Positions 20,096-29,778 of a DNA stretch of 64,000 nucleotides are shown one piece after another. The notes under the pieces were generated by a model. That model ran no database searches. It had not been told where the DNA came from and saw only the letters and a list, made by a program, of their open reading frames with translations. Each line of letters begins with the position of its first letter. Position 1 is the stretch's first letter. A program made the position numbers and the translations under genes. Source of the stretch: Bradyrhizobium sp. ORS 375 (GTDB taxonomy: Bacteria; Pseudomonadota; Alphaproteobacteria; Rhizobiales; Xanthobacteraceae); assembly GCF_000239775.1 (NCBI RefSeq), contig NZ_CAFI01000455.1:1-64000 (forward strand), written 5' to 3'.

Positions 20096-21239
20096 CAGCG
20101 AAGCGTTCGGCGTCTATGTGCACTGGCCGTTCTGCCTGTCGAAATGTCCGTATTGCGACTTCAACAGCCACGTCCGCCACGCCGCCATCGACCAGGACCG
20201 CTTCGCTCGCGCTTTCGCGCAGGAGATCGCCAGCACCGCCGCGCGCACGGGGCCGCGCACCGTCAGCTCGATCTTTCTCGGCGGCGGCACGCCCTCGCTG
20301 ATGCAGCCGCAGACCGTCGGCGCCATTCTCGACGCGATCGGCAAGCACTGGCACGTCGCTCCTGATGTCGAGGTGTCGCTGGAAGCCAATCCGACCAGCG
20401 TCGAAGCCACCCGCTTTGCCGGCTATCGCGCGGCCGGCGTCAACCGCGCCTCGCTCGGCGTCCAGGCGATGGACGACGCGTCGCTGAAGATGCTGGGACG
20501 GCTGCATACTGCCGAGGAGGCGATGAAGGCGGTCGCGATCGCGCGCGGCGCATTCGATCGCTATTCCTTCGACCTGATCTACGCGCGGCCCGACCAGACG
20601 CCTGCCATGTGGACCGAGGAGTTATCGCGCGCGATCGGCGAGGCGGCGGAGCATCTGTCGCTGTATCAGCTGACGATCGAGGAGGGCACGCCGTTCTTCG
20701 GCCTGCACGCCGCCGGCAAGCTGAAGACGCCGGATGAGGGGCTGGCGCGTACGCTGTACGACGTGACGCAGGAGATCTGCGCGCGTCACGGATTGCCGGC
20801 GTACGAGATCTCCAACCATGCGCGTCCGGGCGCGGAGTGCCGGCACAATCTCATCTATTGGCGCGGTCAGGAATATGCCGGCATCGGCCCGGGCGCCCAC
20901 GGCCGGCTCGACATCGATGGCGTCCGCCGCGCCACTGCCACCGACAAGCGGCCGGAAGCCTGGCTGATGCGGGTGGAAACAAACGGGCACGGCGTGATGA
21001 CCGACGATCTGCTCAACAGCGAAGAGCGCGCCGACGAATTCCTGCTGATGGGACTGCGCCTGCGCGAAGGCATCGATCCCAAGCGCTATGCCGCAATCTC
21101 CGGACGGACGCTCGACCCGCGCCGCATCGCGCTGCTGCGTGAGGAGGGCGCCATCGCCGTCGAGCCGGACGGCCGCCTGCGCGTCACCCAGGACGGCTTT
21201 CCCGTGCTCGACGCCGTCGTCGCCGACCTCGCGGCGTGA
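20082..21239 (+). CDS. hemW: Radical SAM heme chaperone HemW
   Basis: This 385-residue protein carries the CLSKCPYC cluster motif (Cys18, Cys22, Cys25) that binds a 4Fe-4S cluster with SAM. The GGGTPSLM and LEANPTS motifs are shared with coproporphyrinogen III dehydrogenase, but the extra cysteine of HemN is not seen, so HemW is the better call; this family inserts heme into target proteins. Translation appears to start at TTG 20082, overlapping rdgB by 14 bases; no ATG lies nearby in frame. It is the last gene of the rph operon. Confidence 0.9.
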   Translation: MSSADSEAFGVYVHWPFCLSKCPYCDFNSHVRHAAIDQDRFARAFAQEIASTAARTGPRTVSSIFLGGGTPSLMQPQTVGAILDAIGKHWHVAPDVEVSLEANPTSVEATRFAGYRAAGVNRASLGVQAMDDASLKMLGRLHTAEEAMKAVAIARGAFDRYSFDLIYARPDQTPAMWTEELSRAIGEAAEHLSLYQLTIEEGTPFFGLHAAGKLKTPDEGLARTLYDVTQEICARHGLPAYEISNHARPGAECRHNLIYWRGQEYAGIGPGAHGRLDIDGVRRATATDKRPEAWLMRVETNGHGVMTDDLLNSEERADEFLLMGLRLREGIDPKRYAAISGRTLDPRRIALLREEGAIAVEPDGRLRVTQDGFPVLDAVVADLAA

Positions 21240-21370
21240 GCTTTGGCGAGGGGGCGGCTCGTGGGTGCATGAGCAGCGATCGTGTCGGGCCTAATCCCTC
21301 ACGGTGACAAACCATGAGGCCTCGAATCCGTCCTCTCCCCTGTCAACAAGGCGCCGAGACTGCTTCCTGC

Positions 21371-21444
21371 GTCATTGCGAGCGCAGCGAAGCAATCCAGA
21401 GTCCCGCACGCCACCCTGGATTGCTTCGCTACGCTCGCAATGAC
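21371..21444. repeat. Dispersed inverted repeat, family C copy 1
   Basis: The arms GTCATTGCGAGCGCAGCGAA and TTCGCTACGCTCGCAATGAC flank an inner CAATCCAGA / CTGGATTG pair. It lies in the roughly 300-base gap between the convergent hemW and LpoA-like genes, where it could end both transcripts. I see nothing else in the gap. Copies recur at 25460 and 29656. Confidence 0.8.
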
Positions 21445-21545
21445 GGAGGACAGAGCAGGGGCCGCCAATCGGCCGACAGCGCGTTTGGTTGCAGCACGAC
21501 CAGCGTGGTCGCCTCTATGGAGCCGAACAAGCCACGCTGAACGGC

Positions 21546-22754
21546 CTACGTCGCGCTGAAACTCTTCGGCGCGCCGGCCACTGCCTGGCCGCCGCCCGAA
21601 CCGACACGCATCACCGCGAGGCCGCGCTCATTGGTACCGTCGCTTCGGAAGCGGAACAGGCCGTCGATGCCGGCGAAGCCGGAGGCATTGGTCAGCACGT
21701 CGGGCGCGAAGCGCTGCGCGCCTTGGGTGCGCGCCAGCGCGGCGACCAGCGCGACTGCGTCATAGGCCAGGGTCGCCGTGCGCACGGGATCGCCGCCGAA
21801 GCGCGTGCGGTAGCGGCCGGCGAAGGCGCGGAAGCCCGACGGATCCGGCGCGGCGTACAGGCCGCCCTGCAGGCTGGCGCTGTTGTAGACGCGCGGATTG
21901 TCCCACAGCCCGGTGCCGAGCAGTTGGATGTTGCGCAGGTTCGCGCCCGCTGCAGTCAGCGCATCTGCCGTCGCCACGACCGATTCGCCGTCATCCGCCA
22001 GCAGCAGCGCGTCGGCGCCGCCGAGCGACTGCGCGACGGCGCGCGCCGCCATGGTGCGATCGCCGGCGTATTTCTCGAACGCCACGATACGCCCGCCGCG
22101 CCGGCTGACCGCGGTCTTGAACGCGCCTTCCACGACGGTGCCGTAGGGATTGTCTGGCAGCAGCGCCGCGAAGGAGCGTTTACCGACGCTGGCGGAGTAG
22201 TCGACGATGCGGGTGGCATCGGACTCCGGCAGGAAGCTCAGCAGATACACGCCGCGCCCGGCCACGCTCGAATCGGTCGAGAACGCGATCACCGAGATGT
22301 TGCGCGTGCGCGCCACTTGCGAGGTCGCCGGCACCGAGCCCGCGAACAGCGGCCCGAGCAGGATCTCGGCACCCTCGTCGCAGGCCTGCTGTGCACCTTG
22401 TTGTGCACCTTGCGGGCTGCCGGCATCGTCCTTGATCAGCAGCTGAATGTTGGGATTTTGAAACTCGGCGAGCGCCATCTCGGCGGCGTTCTTCATCGAT
22501 TGCGCCGCCACTCCGGCATTGCCGGAGGCCGACAGCGGCAGAATCAGTCCGACCTTCACCTGACCGTTGCCCGCGACCGCAGGCTGCTGCGGCGGACCGG
22601 ACGGCGCGGTGGGCTGCTCGAACGGGTTGAAGCCCTGCTGCACATTGGAGCACGCCGATAGCAGCGGCGCGCCGACGATCAGGCCAAGCGCCGTTCGTCG
22701 GGCAACCGCAGGGGCTCCCGGACGATGAGACTTGGGATCATTCGGGCCAGTCAT
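21546..22754 (-). CDS. LpoA-like lipoprotein, periplasmic-binding fold (penicillin-binding protein activator family)
   Basis: The 402-residue product has a Tat-like RR start (VARRTALGLIVGAPLLSAC) ending in a lipobox with Cys35. The mature part is a type I periplasmic-binding fold beginning VKVGLILPLSASGNAG, as in branched-chain amino acid receptors and in LpoA/LppC. Synteny next to rsmI and yraN is the usual place of the LppC/LpoA family, so it probably acts at the envelope, perhaps on peptidoglycan synthases. That role is inferred; the E. coli protein also has a TPR domain absent here. ATG 22754 starts the signal peptide. Confidence 0.78.
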   Translation of the reverse strand: MTGPNDPKSHRPGAPAVARRTALGLIVGAPLLSACSNVQQGFNPFEQPTAPSGPPQQPAVAGNGQVKVGLILPLSASGNAGVAAQSMKNAAEMALAEFQNPNIQLLIKDDAGSPQGAQQGAQQACDEGAEILLGPLFAGSVPATSQVARTRNISVIAFSTDSSVAGRGVYLLSFLPESDATRIVDYSASVGKRSFAALLPDNPYGTVVEGAFKTAVSRRGGRIVAFEKYAGDRTMAARAVAQSLGGADALLLADDGESVVATADALTAAGANLRNIQLLGTGLWDNPRVYNSASLQGGLYAAPDPSGFRAFAGRYRTRFGGDPVRTATLAYDAVALVAALARTQGAQRFAPDVLTNASGFAGIDGLFRFRSDGTNERGLAVMRVGSGGGQAVAGAPKSFSAT

Positions 22755-23055
22755 GGCATCTCTTCGCTCGGCCGATAGCGGCCAGAAGTTCCCCAATCGC
22801 ACGCCCGAAAGCGTTTGCGATCTGATTCATATTGTCGACGAATAGTTAAGCAAAACAAAAGGCTGTCAGGGCCACACCGGCGATCAAATCGACGTTTTGC
22901 ACGCTCTATCCCCCGCTCACGACCACCGCATTGGATGCGGCCTCGCACTTGAATCCCCGATGAACGGTGAAACCCCGCGCCGAGCCGGAACTTCAATTTC
23001 GCCGCACGATCGTTCACCGGTGGCATTCCCCTGTCCGCCACTTTAAATTACCCCG
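22755..23055. promoter_or_regulatory. Divergent promoter region, LpoA-like gene and rsmI
   Basis: This 301-base gap separates two divergent genes and must hold both promoters. A short AT-rich stretch lies at about 22840-22865. I cannot assign -35 or -10 boxes with confidence and see no repeat. Confidence 0.4.
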
Positions 23056-24001
<946 letters not shown>

Positions 24002-24015
<14 letters not shown>

Positions 24016-24436
24016 GCGCGCCACCGACAAGCCTGCCAAAGCTGCGAAGCCGGAAAAGGCTGTGAAGGCCGCCGCGCCCGAGCGCGTCGCGGCCTTCCGC
24101 ACCGGGTTGTCGGCCGAGGCGCGCGCGGCAGCGCTCTTGATCGCCAAGGGCTACTGCATCCTGGCCAAGCGCTTCCGCACGCCGCAGGGCGAGATCGATC
24201 TCATCGCGCGCAAGCGCGGGCTCGTCGCCTTCGTCGAGGTCAAGGCGCGCGCCTCGCTCGATGACGCCGCCTACGCCGTGACGCCACGCCAGCAGCAGCG
24301 CATCATCGATGCCGCGCAGGCCTGGCTGATGGCGCATCCCGACCATGCCGAATTGGAGCTGCGGTTCGACGCGATTCTGGTTGCGCCGCGCAGCCTGCCG
24401 CGCCATCTCATGGCAGCCTTCGACGCCAGCCCCTGA
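24002..24436 (+). CDS. yraN: YraN family (UPF0102) nuclease-like protein
   Basis: The 144-residue protein has a Lys/Ala-rich N-terminus of about 30 residues and then the UPF0102 core. [21 protein letters not shown] is the family motif, with the E-x-K pattern of restriction-endonuclease-like folds. Biochemical role is not established; a Holliday-junction-resolvase-like fold is suggested in the literature. Start ATG 24002 overlaps rsmI by 14 bases. gshB follows 33 bases later, so rsmI-yraN-gshB is probably one operon. Confidence 0.9.
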
Positions 24437-24469
24437 CACGACCCACCGCAGACACACCGGGACCTGCCC

Positions 24470-25411
24470 ATGAAACTGAATGTCGCCGTCCAGATGGACC
24501 CCATCTCGCGCATCAACATCCGCGGCGACTCGACGTTTGCGATGCTGCTCGAGGCGCAGCGGCGTGGGCACGGGCTGTGCTACTACACGCCTGACAAGCT
24601 GTCGCTGCGCGGCGAGGAGGTGGTCGCGCCCGTGCAGGCGCTGACGGTGCGCGACCAGGTCGGCGACCACTTCACGCTCGGCGAGCCGAAGCCGACGGCG
24701 CTCACCTCGTTCGATGTCGTGCTGCTGCGCCAGGACCCGCCGTTCGATCTCGCCTACATCACCTCGACGCATTTCCTCGAGCGCATCCATCCGAAGACGC
24801 TGGTGGTCAACGATCCCGCCAGCGTGCGCAATGCGCCGGAAAAGCTGTTCGTGATGAATTTTCCGCAGCTGATGCCGCCGACGCTGATCTCGCGCGATCT
24901 CGACGAGATCAACGCCTTCCGCGATCAGCACGGCGCCGTGGTGATGAAGCCGCTGCATGGCCATGGCGGCGCGGCGGTATTCCGGGTGATGCCGCAGGAC
25001 ATGAATTTCGGCTCGCTGTTCGACATGTTCTCGGTGACCTTCAAGGAGCCCTGGGTGATCCAACGCTTCCTCCCCGAGGTGAAGCATGGCGACAAGCGTA
25101 TCATCCTGGTCGATGGCGAGTTCGCCGGCGCCGTCAACCGCGTGCCCGCGGCCGACGATCTGCGCTCCAACATGGTGCGCGGCGGCGCTGCACAGGCCAC
25201 TGACCTCAGCGCGCGCGAGCGCGAGATCTGCGACACGCTCGGCCCGGAGCTGCGCGCGCGCGGCCTGCTGCTGGTCGGCATCGACGTGATCGACGGCAAC
25301 CTCACCGAGATCAACGTCACCTCGCCGACCGGCATCCGCGCGATCGCCCGGCTCGGCGGCCCGGATATCGCCGCGCGTGTGTGGGACGTGATCGAGGCCA
25401 AGCGGCGCTGA
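24470..25411 (+). CDS. gshB: Glutathione synthetase
   Basis: The enzyme joins gamma-glutamylcysteine and glycine using ATP. The 313-residue protein begins [21 protein letters not shown], the GshB N-terminal signature. The ATP-grasp domain follows with [17 protein letters not shown], and [19 protein letters not shown] carries the metal-binding Glu and Asn. ATG 24470 has a weak GGGACC upstream. It is the last gene of the rsmI operon, followed by a repeat-rich gap. Confidence 0.96.
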   Translation: MKLNVAVQMDPISRINIRGDSTFAMLLEAQRRGHGLCYYTPDKLSLRGEEVVAPVQALTVRDQVGDHFTLGEPKPTALTSFDVVLLRQDPPFDLAYITSTHFLERIHPKTLVVNDPASVRNAPEKLFVMNFPQLMPPTLISRDLDEINAFRDQHGAVVMKPLHGHGGAAVFRVMPQDMNFGSLFDMFSVTFKEPWVIQRFLPEVKHGDKRIILVDGEFAGAVNRVPAADDLRSNMVRGGAAQATDLSAREREICDTLGPELRARGLLLVGIDVIDGNLTEINVTSPTGIRAIARLGGPDIAARVWDVIEAKRR

Positions 25412-25459
25412 GCTGCGTCCCGGTCGAGAGAGCTTTGCTTCCAAGATGGTTTCTCAACC

Positions 25460-25533
25460 GTCATTGCGAGCGACGCGACGCAATCCAGAGTCCCGCCCAC
25501 CACCCTGGATTGCTTCGCTTCGCTCGCAATGAC
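25460..25533. repeat. Dispersed inverted repeat, family C copy 2
   Basis: The arms GTCATTGCGAGCGACGCGAC and CGCTTCGCTCGCAATGAC flank CAATCCAGAG and CCTGGATTG. It closely matches the copy at 21371, including the middle GTCCCGC segment. Confidence 0.8.
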
Positions 25534-25611
25534 GGAGGAAACAGTGTTGGTGCATTTGCGGGCGGTGAGGAGGACAGGTCTGCCTCTCACATCACGAGCA
25601 CATCTGTCTCC

Positions 25612-25713
25612 CCTCACCCTGAGGAGCACGCCGAAGGCGGGCGTCTCGAAGGGCGAGGCCCCACTCGGGCCTCATGGTTCGAGACGCGCCTTCGGCGCTC
25701 CTCACCATGAGGG
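25612..25713. repeat. Inverted repeat, family D
   Basis: The left arm CCTCACCCTGAGGAGC pairs with the right arm GCTCCTCACCATGAGGG, and a second pair GGCGTCTCGAA / TTCGAGACGC lies inside. It is the only copy in this window and sits beside family C copy 2 in the 426-base gap between gshB and xthA. No gene is supportable in the gap. Confidence 0.7.
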
Positions 25714-25837
25714 TCTACTGCGGAGCGCGGCGCGGCGGCAGAGCTGGGGATAAGCAGGCTGACACAACAAGCCTGATGGGCCAGACGCGTAGCGGCGATG
25801 CTGACGCCATCGCATTCCATGCTATGACGCCATCCTC

Positions 25838-26653
25838 ATGCGTCTCGTCCTGACCACCTGGAACATCAACTCGGTGCGGCTGCGCATCGACCTCGTCGCC
25901 AAGCTCGTCAAGCAGGTCCGGCCCGATGTGCTGTGCCTGCAGGAAACCAAGTGCATCGACGACGCCTTCCCGCTGAAGCGCTTCAAGCGGCTCGGCTATG
26001 AGCACGTCGCGCTCAACGGGCAGAAGGGCTATCACGGCGTGGCCGTCATCTCGAAATGGCCGTTCGAGGAGACGAACGTCCGCACCTTCTGCGACAAAGT
26101 GGATTCCCGTCACATCTCCGTGTCGTTCGGCGAGAAGGCGCAGCTGGCGCAGCCCTTGGTGCTGCATAATTTCTACGTGCCGGCCGGCGGCGACATTCCC
26201 GACCCCGCGCTCAATCCGAAGTTCGAGCACAAGCTGCAATTCCTCGACGAGATGAAGGCGTGCGAGCCGCTGCATCCACGCGGCGACGACCGCCACATCC
26301 TGGTCGGCGACCTCAACGTCGCGCCGCATGAGCACGATGTCTGGTCGCACAAGCAGCTGCTGAAGGTGGTGTCGCACACGCCGGTCGAAACCGAGAAGCT
26401 GCTCGCCGCACAGACCCATGGCGAATGGGTCGATGTCGCGCGCGAGCGCATCCCGATGTCGGAGAAGGTCTACACCTGGTGGAGCTACCGCGCCGCCGAC
26501 TGGACCGTGGGCGATCGCGGCCGAAGGCTCGACCACATCTGGGTGTCACGCGCGCTGAAGGACCGGGTCAGCGATTTCAAGATCCTGCGCGATGCGCGCA
26601 GCTGGGAGCGGCCGTCAGACCACGTGCCGGTCACGGTGACGCTGGACGTGTGA
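25838..26653 (+). CDS. xthA: Exodeoxyribonuclease III
   Basis: This AP endonuclease and 3'-5' exonuclease acts in base excision repair. The 271-residue protein has the EEP-family motifs in order: TTWNINSVR at the start, LCLQETK with the metal-binding Glu, GDLNVAPHEHDVW with the catalytic Asp-Asn, and a C-terminal RLDHIW then SDHVPV. ATG 25838 is the only good start. It converges on the cyclic-nucleotide-binding gene across a family A repeat. Confidence 0.95.
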   Translation: MRLVLTTWNINSVRLRIDLVAKLVKQVRPDVLCLQETKCIDDAFPLKRFKRLGYEHVALNGQKGYHGVAVISKWPFEETNVRTFCDKVDSRHISVSFGEKAQLAQPLVLHNFYVPAGGDIPDPALNPKFEHKLQFLDEMKACEPLHPRGDDRHILVGDLNVAPHEHDVWSHKQLLKVVSHTPVETEKLLAAQTHGEWVDVARERIPMSEKVYTWWSYRAADWTVGDRGRRLDHIWVSRALKDRVSDFKILRDARSWERPSDHVPVTVTLDV

Positions 26654-26686
26654 CGGACCGGCTTCGCTGTGAGCTGCATCCTGGTC

Positions 26687-26819
26687 GTCATTCCGGGGCA
26701 ATCGTCAAAGCGCGACTGCGCTTTGGCGATTGAACCCGGAATCTCGAGATGGTTGAGCACGTGCGCAAGACAAGCTCTGGATTCCGGGTTCAAGGCCTGC
26801 GGCCTTGCCCCGGAATGAC
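26687..26819. repeat. Dispersed inverted repeat, family A copy 2
   Basis: The outer ends GTCATTCCGGGGCAA and TTGCCCCGGAATGAC are exact reverse complements. Each arm has its own internal hairpin (CGTCAAAGCGCGACTGCGCTTTGGCG-type). It lies between the convergent xthA and cyclic-nucleotide-binding genes. Confidence 0.8.
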
Positions 26820-26849
26820 GGAGGACGCGCGGCCCGATGACTGGCCCGA

Positions 26850-27293
26850 TCACGACGTCAGCTTGGCGCCGGCCATCAGGATGTCGTTGGCGATGCGGTT
26901 GGCGCGGTGGGCGAACTCGTCGCGCAGGCGGCGTGCCGCCACGGCGTCGCTCTCGAGCACGCGCTGAAACAGGCTGCGCGAGATCCGAACCACGGTGGAA
27001 TATTCCAGCGCGGTGGCGGTCGCCGGGCGGCGCATCTCGACCAGGAGCGCGAGCTCGCCGATTAGCATGCTGGGCTTGGCGACGATCTCGGCGCCGACCT
27101 CGTCGCTGATGCGCAGCGCGCCGCGCTGGACGACATAGCCGCAATCGGCCGTGTCGCCCTCGCGGAACAGGGTCTCGCCACTCTGGATGTTACGCTGCTC
27201 GGAGCCGATGGCGATCATGCGCAGCGAATCGCTTCCCAACAGACGCAGGGTCGGGACGCGCTCCAACAGCGCAATATCGTCTTCGATCGACAT
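26850..27293 (-). CDS. Solo cyclic nucleotide-binding domain protein
   Basis: The 147-residue protein is a single cNMP-binding domain: GETLFREGDTADCGYVVQRGALRI, then MLIGELALLVEMRRPATATA, which resembles the phosphate-binding cassette but with MRRPATA after GELAL. No C-terminal helix-turn-helix follows, so it is not a Crp-type DNA binder by itself. It may act through a partner. The upstream neighbour on the same strand is a PhoB-type regulator, with 66 bases between that gene's stop and this start. Confidence 0.82.
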   Translation of the reverse strand: MSIEDDIALLERVPTLRLLGSDSLRMIAIGSEQRNIQSGETLFREGDTADCGYVVQRGALRISDEVGAEIVAKPSMLIGELALLVEMRRPATATALEYSTVVRISRSLFQRVLESDAVAARRLRDEFAHRANRIANDILMAGAKLTS

Positions 27294-27359
27294 CGAGGGC
27301 CCGGGGAAGGCGAAATGGAACCAATATCATAGACGGCAACCCGCCATCCCCGAACCGTA

Positions 27360-28046
27360 TCACGGCACCAACTTGTAGCCACCGGCCTCCGTCACCAGAA
27401 TCTCTGGATTCGCGGCATCTTTTTCGATTTTCTGCCGCAGACGGTAAATATGGGTCTCCAGCGTGTGGGTCGTGACGCCGGAATTGTAGCCCCAGACCTC
27501 CTGGAGCAGGGTCTCGCGGGATACCGGCTGCTGGCCGGCGCGGTAGAGGAAGCGCAGGATCGCCGTCTCCTTTTCCGTCAGGCGGACCTTGCGGGCATTG
27601 GCACCGGTCAGCATCTTGGAGCCGGGACGGAAACTGTAGGGGCCGACCGAGAACACCGCGTCCTCGCTGGCCTCGTGCTGGCGCAACTGAGCGCGGATGC
27701 GCGCGAGCAGCACGGCGAATCGGAAGGGCTTGGCGACATAGTCGTTGGCGCCGGACTCAAGCCCGAGGATCGTATCCGAATCAGTATCGTGACCGGTCAA
27801 CATGATGATCGGGGCCTTGAAGCCACCCTTGCGCAAGCTACGCACCACCTCGCGGCCGTCGGTATCGGGCAGCCCGACATCCATCAGCACCAGATCGGGG
27901 GAGTTGGCCTTTGCCGCGCTGGCACCCTTGGCGCCGGTGTCGACGGCCTGGGCTTCGAACTCGTCATGCAGCGAGAGCTGCTCCATCAGGGTGTCGCGCA
28001 GATCGGTGTCGTCGTCCACGATCAGGATCTTGCGGGCATTGGCCAT
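27360..28046 (-). CDS. OmpR/PhoB-family two-component response regulator
   Basis: The 228-residue protein has a receiver domain (1-120) with acidic pocket DDD at 11-13, phospho-acceptor Asp56 in LVLMDVGLP, and KP in YVAKPFRF. A winged helix follows with RLTEKETAILRFLYRAGQQPVSRETLLQEVWGY and the recognition part HTLETHIYRLRQKIE. It could be the CenR-type essential envelope regulator of alphaproteobacteria, but I cannot confirm this. No histidine kinase lies nearby. ATG 28046 fits the receiver start; the frame is open to 28118. Confidence 0.88.
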   Translation of the reverse strand: MANARKILIVDDDTDLRDTLMEQLSLHDEFEAQAVDTGAKGASAAKANSPDLVLMDVGLPDTDGREVVRSLRKGGFKAPIIMLTGHDTDSDTILGLESGANDYVAKPFRFAVLLARIRAQLRQHEASEDAVFSVGPYSFRPGSKMLTGANARKVRLTEKETAILRFLYRAGQQPVSRETLLQEVWGYNSGVTTHTLETHIYRLRQKIEKDAANPEILVTEAGGYKLVP

Positions 28047-28321
28047 TGGTACAATCCTCTTGGTGGCGCCGGCGGGAATCGGAAAGTGGGCGCCGCAGCG
28101 GTGGGCAAACAGGCTCATGAGCCCTGTTTCGTCTTGAAGTAGGGGGCTGTTACCGATTCACAAGCGGCAGCCACTCTACCCCAGAATTGGGCAGGGAATG
28201 CGATGAATGTCCTGTTCGACCCTCGGCGCGGACCATTCGCCGACATTAAGGCAATTGCCGGGCAATCCATGGCAATGAAAAGGCACGTTGTTTCATCTCT
28301 TTATACACGAGGTAAATTGGT

Positions 28322-28843
28322 ATGGAAGCGACCCTGATCTCGATTCGCTCATCGGCCGGGTCGCGGCAGCGCGGCTGGCTGACGGTCTGGGGTCATGTCG
28401 TCCCGGTGGCACTCGGCCGCGGCGGCATTCTCGCCAACAAGCGCGAGGGTGACGGCGGCACCCCGCGCGGCACATTCACCCCGCGCCGGCTGTGGTGGCG
28501 GGCCGACCGCCATCCCCGTCCGCGGACCTTCCTGCCGGTGCGGCCGATCGGGCCTGAGGACGCCTGGTGCGAGAATCCGGCTGACCCGCATTACAACCGG
28601 GCGATCCGGCTGCGCGGCGACCAGCCCGGCGACCGGCTGGCGCGCCAGGATCATCTCTACGACTTCATCATCGAGATCGACCACAACACAAGGCCGCGGA
28701 TCGCCGGCCGCGGCAGCGCCGTGTTCCTGCATCTGGCGCGGCCGCATTTCGGTCCGACCGCCGGCTGCGTCGCGATGACCCGCCCTGCCATGCTGCGGCT
28801 GTTGCAAAGGATCGGGCCGCGCACCAGGATCGTCATCGCGTAA
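28322..28843 (+). CDS. L,D-transpeptidase (YkuD family)
   Basis: The 173-residue protein has the YkuD catalytic motif: His137 in LHLARPH, then Gly148 and Cys149 in PTAGCVAM. These enzymes form 3-3 cross-links or attach proteins to peptidoglycan from the periplasm. No signal peptide is obvious, so the true N-terminus or export route is unclear; it belongs to a short group of YkuD proteins often annotated as hypothetical. It is divergent from the response-regulator gene across 275 bases and is followed 21 bases later by a hydratase gene. Confidence 0.82.
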   Translation: MEATLISIRSSAGSRQRGWLTVWGHVVPVALGRGGILANKREGDGGTPRGTFTPRRLWWRADRHPRPRTFLPVRPIGPEDAWCENPADPHYNRAIRLRGDQPGDRLARQDHLYDFIIEIDHNTRPRIAGRGSAVFLHLARPHFGPTAGCVAMTRPAMLRLLQRIGPRTRIVIA

Positions 28844-28864
28844 GAAGAGACGGGGGAGGACATC

Positions 28865-29647
28865 ATGCGCGCACCGGATCAATCGGCCGGCGCTTCAGCC
28901 ATCCTGCGCTCGCACTGGCAGCAGGGCAGCAAGCTCGACGCGCTGCCGCCGGAGCTACGCCCGCGTGACCGGGTGCAAGGCTACGCCATCCAGGCCGAGC
29001 TCGAGAAGCACTCGGAGCTCTTGTTCGGCTGGAAGATCGCCGCCACCAGCGAGGCCGGCCAGCGCCACATCAACGTCGCCGGCCCGATGGCCGGACGCAT
29101 CCTTGCCGAGACCGTGCTGCCGGTCGGCGGCATCGCCTCGATGGCCGGCAACGCCATGCGCGTGGCCGAGCCGGAATTTGCCTTCCGCTTCGGCGCCGAC
29201 CTGCAGCCGCGGCCGACACCGTATGACGTCGCCGAGGTGCTCGCCGCCGTCGCCACGCTGCACCCGGCGATCGAGATCCCGGATTCCCGCTTCGCCGACT
29301 TCGTCGGCGCCGGCGAGGCGCAGCTGATCGCCGACAATGCCTGCGCGCACCTGTTCGTGCTCGGCGAGCCGACCACCGCCGACTGGCGCAGCCGCGACCT
29401 CGTCGAAGAGCGGCCACGCATCACGTTGCGCGGCAAGACCTTCGTCGGGCACGGCCGCAATGTGCTCGGCGATCCGCGCGTCGCTCTGGCTTGGCTGGTC
29501 AACGAGCTCAGCGCGCTCGGCATCACGACGCGGGCAGGGCAGGTGGTCACGACCGGGACCTGCCACCCGCCGCTGCCGATCGCCAGCGGCGACGTGATGG
29601 ACGCCGATTTCGGCGACCTCGGGCGAGTGTCGGTCAGATTCGACTGA
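28865..29647 (+). CDS. 2-keto-4-pentenoate hydratase family protein (fumarylacetoacetase-like fold)
   Basis: The 260-residue protein resembles MhpD/XylJ-type hydratases of aromatic meta-cleavage pathways: FGWKIAATSEAGQRH, VAEPEFAFRFGADL with metal-binding acidic residues, and GTCHPPLPIASGDVMDADFG near the end. No other catabolic gene is nearby, so the physiological substrate is unknown. ATG 28865 has GGGGGAGGACATC upstream. It is probably co-transcribed with the transpeptidase gene. Confidence 0.82.
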   Translation: MRAPDQSAGASAILRSHWQQGSKLDALPPELRPRDRVQGYAIQAELEKHSELLFGWKIAATSEAGQRHINVAGPMAGRILAETVLPVGGIASMAGNAMRVAEPEFAFRFGADLQPRPTPYDVAEVLAAVATLHPAIEIPDSRFADFVGAGEAQLIADNACAHLFVLGEPTTADWRSRDLVEERPRITLRGKTFVGHGRNVLGDPRVALAWLVNELSALGITTRAGQVVTTGTCHPPLPIASGDVMDADFGDLGRVSVRFD

Positions 29648-29655
29648 CAGACGCT

Positions 29656-29766
29656 CGTCATCGCGAGCCAACCGGTCCGCGCAACGCGCGGCCGGATGAC
29701 AGGCTCAGCGAAGCGATCCAGACTTCCTTCTTGGCGCTGGATTGCTTCGCTGCGCTCGCAATAACG
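29656..29766. repeat. Dispersed inverted repeat, family C copy 3 (diverged)
   Basis: The right half (CTGGATTGCTTCGCTGCGCT) matches the other family C copies closely, while the left half is diverged and carries an extra GGCCGG segment. It lies between the convergent hydratase and yggS-type genes and comes within 13 bases of the latter's stop codon. Confidence 0.65.
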
Positions 29767-29778
29767 AGGACGGGCGGT

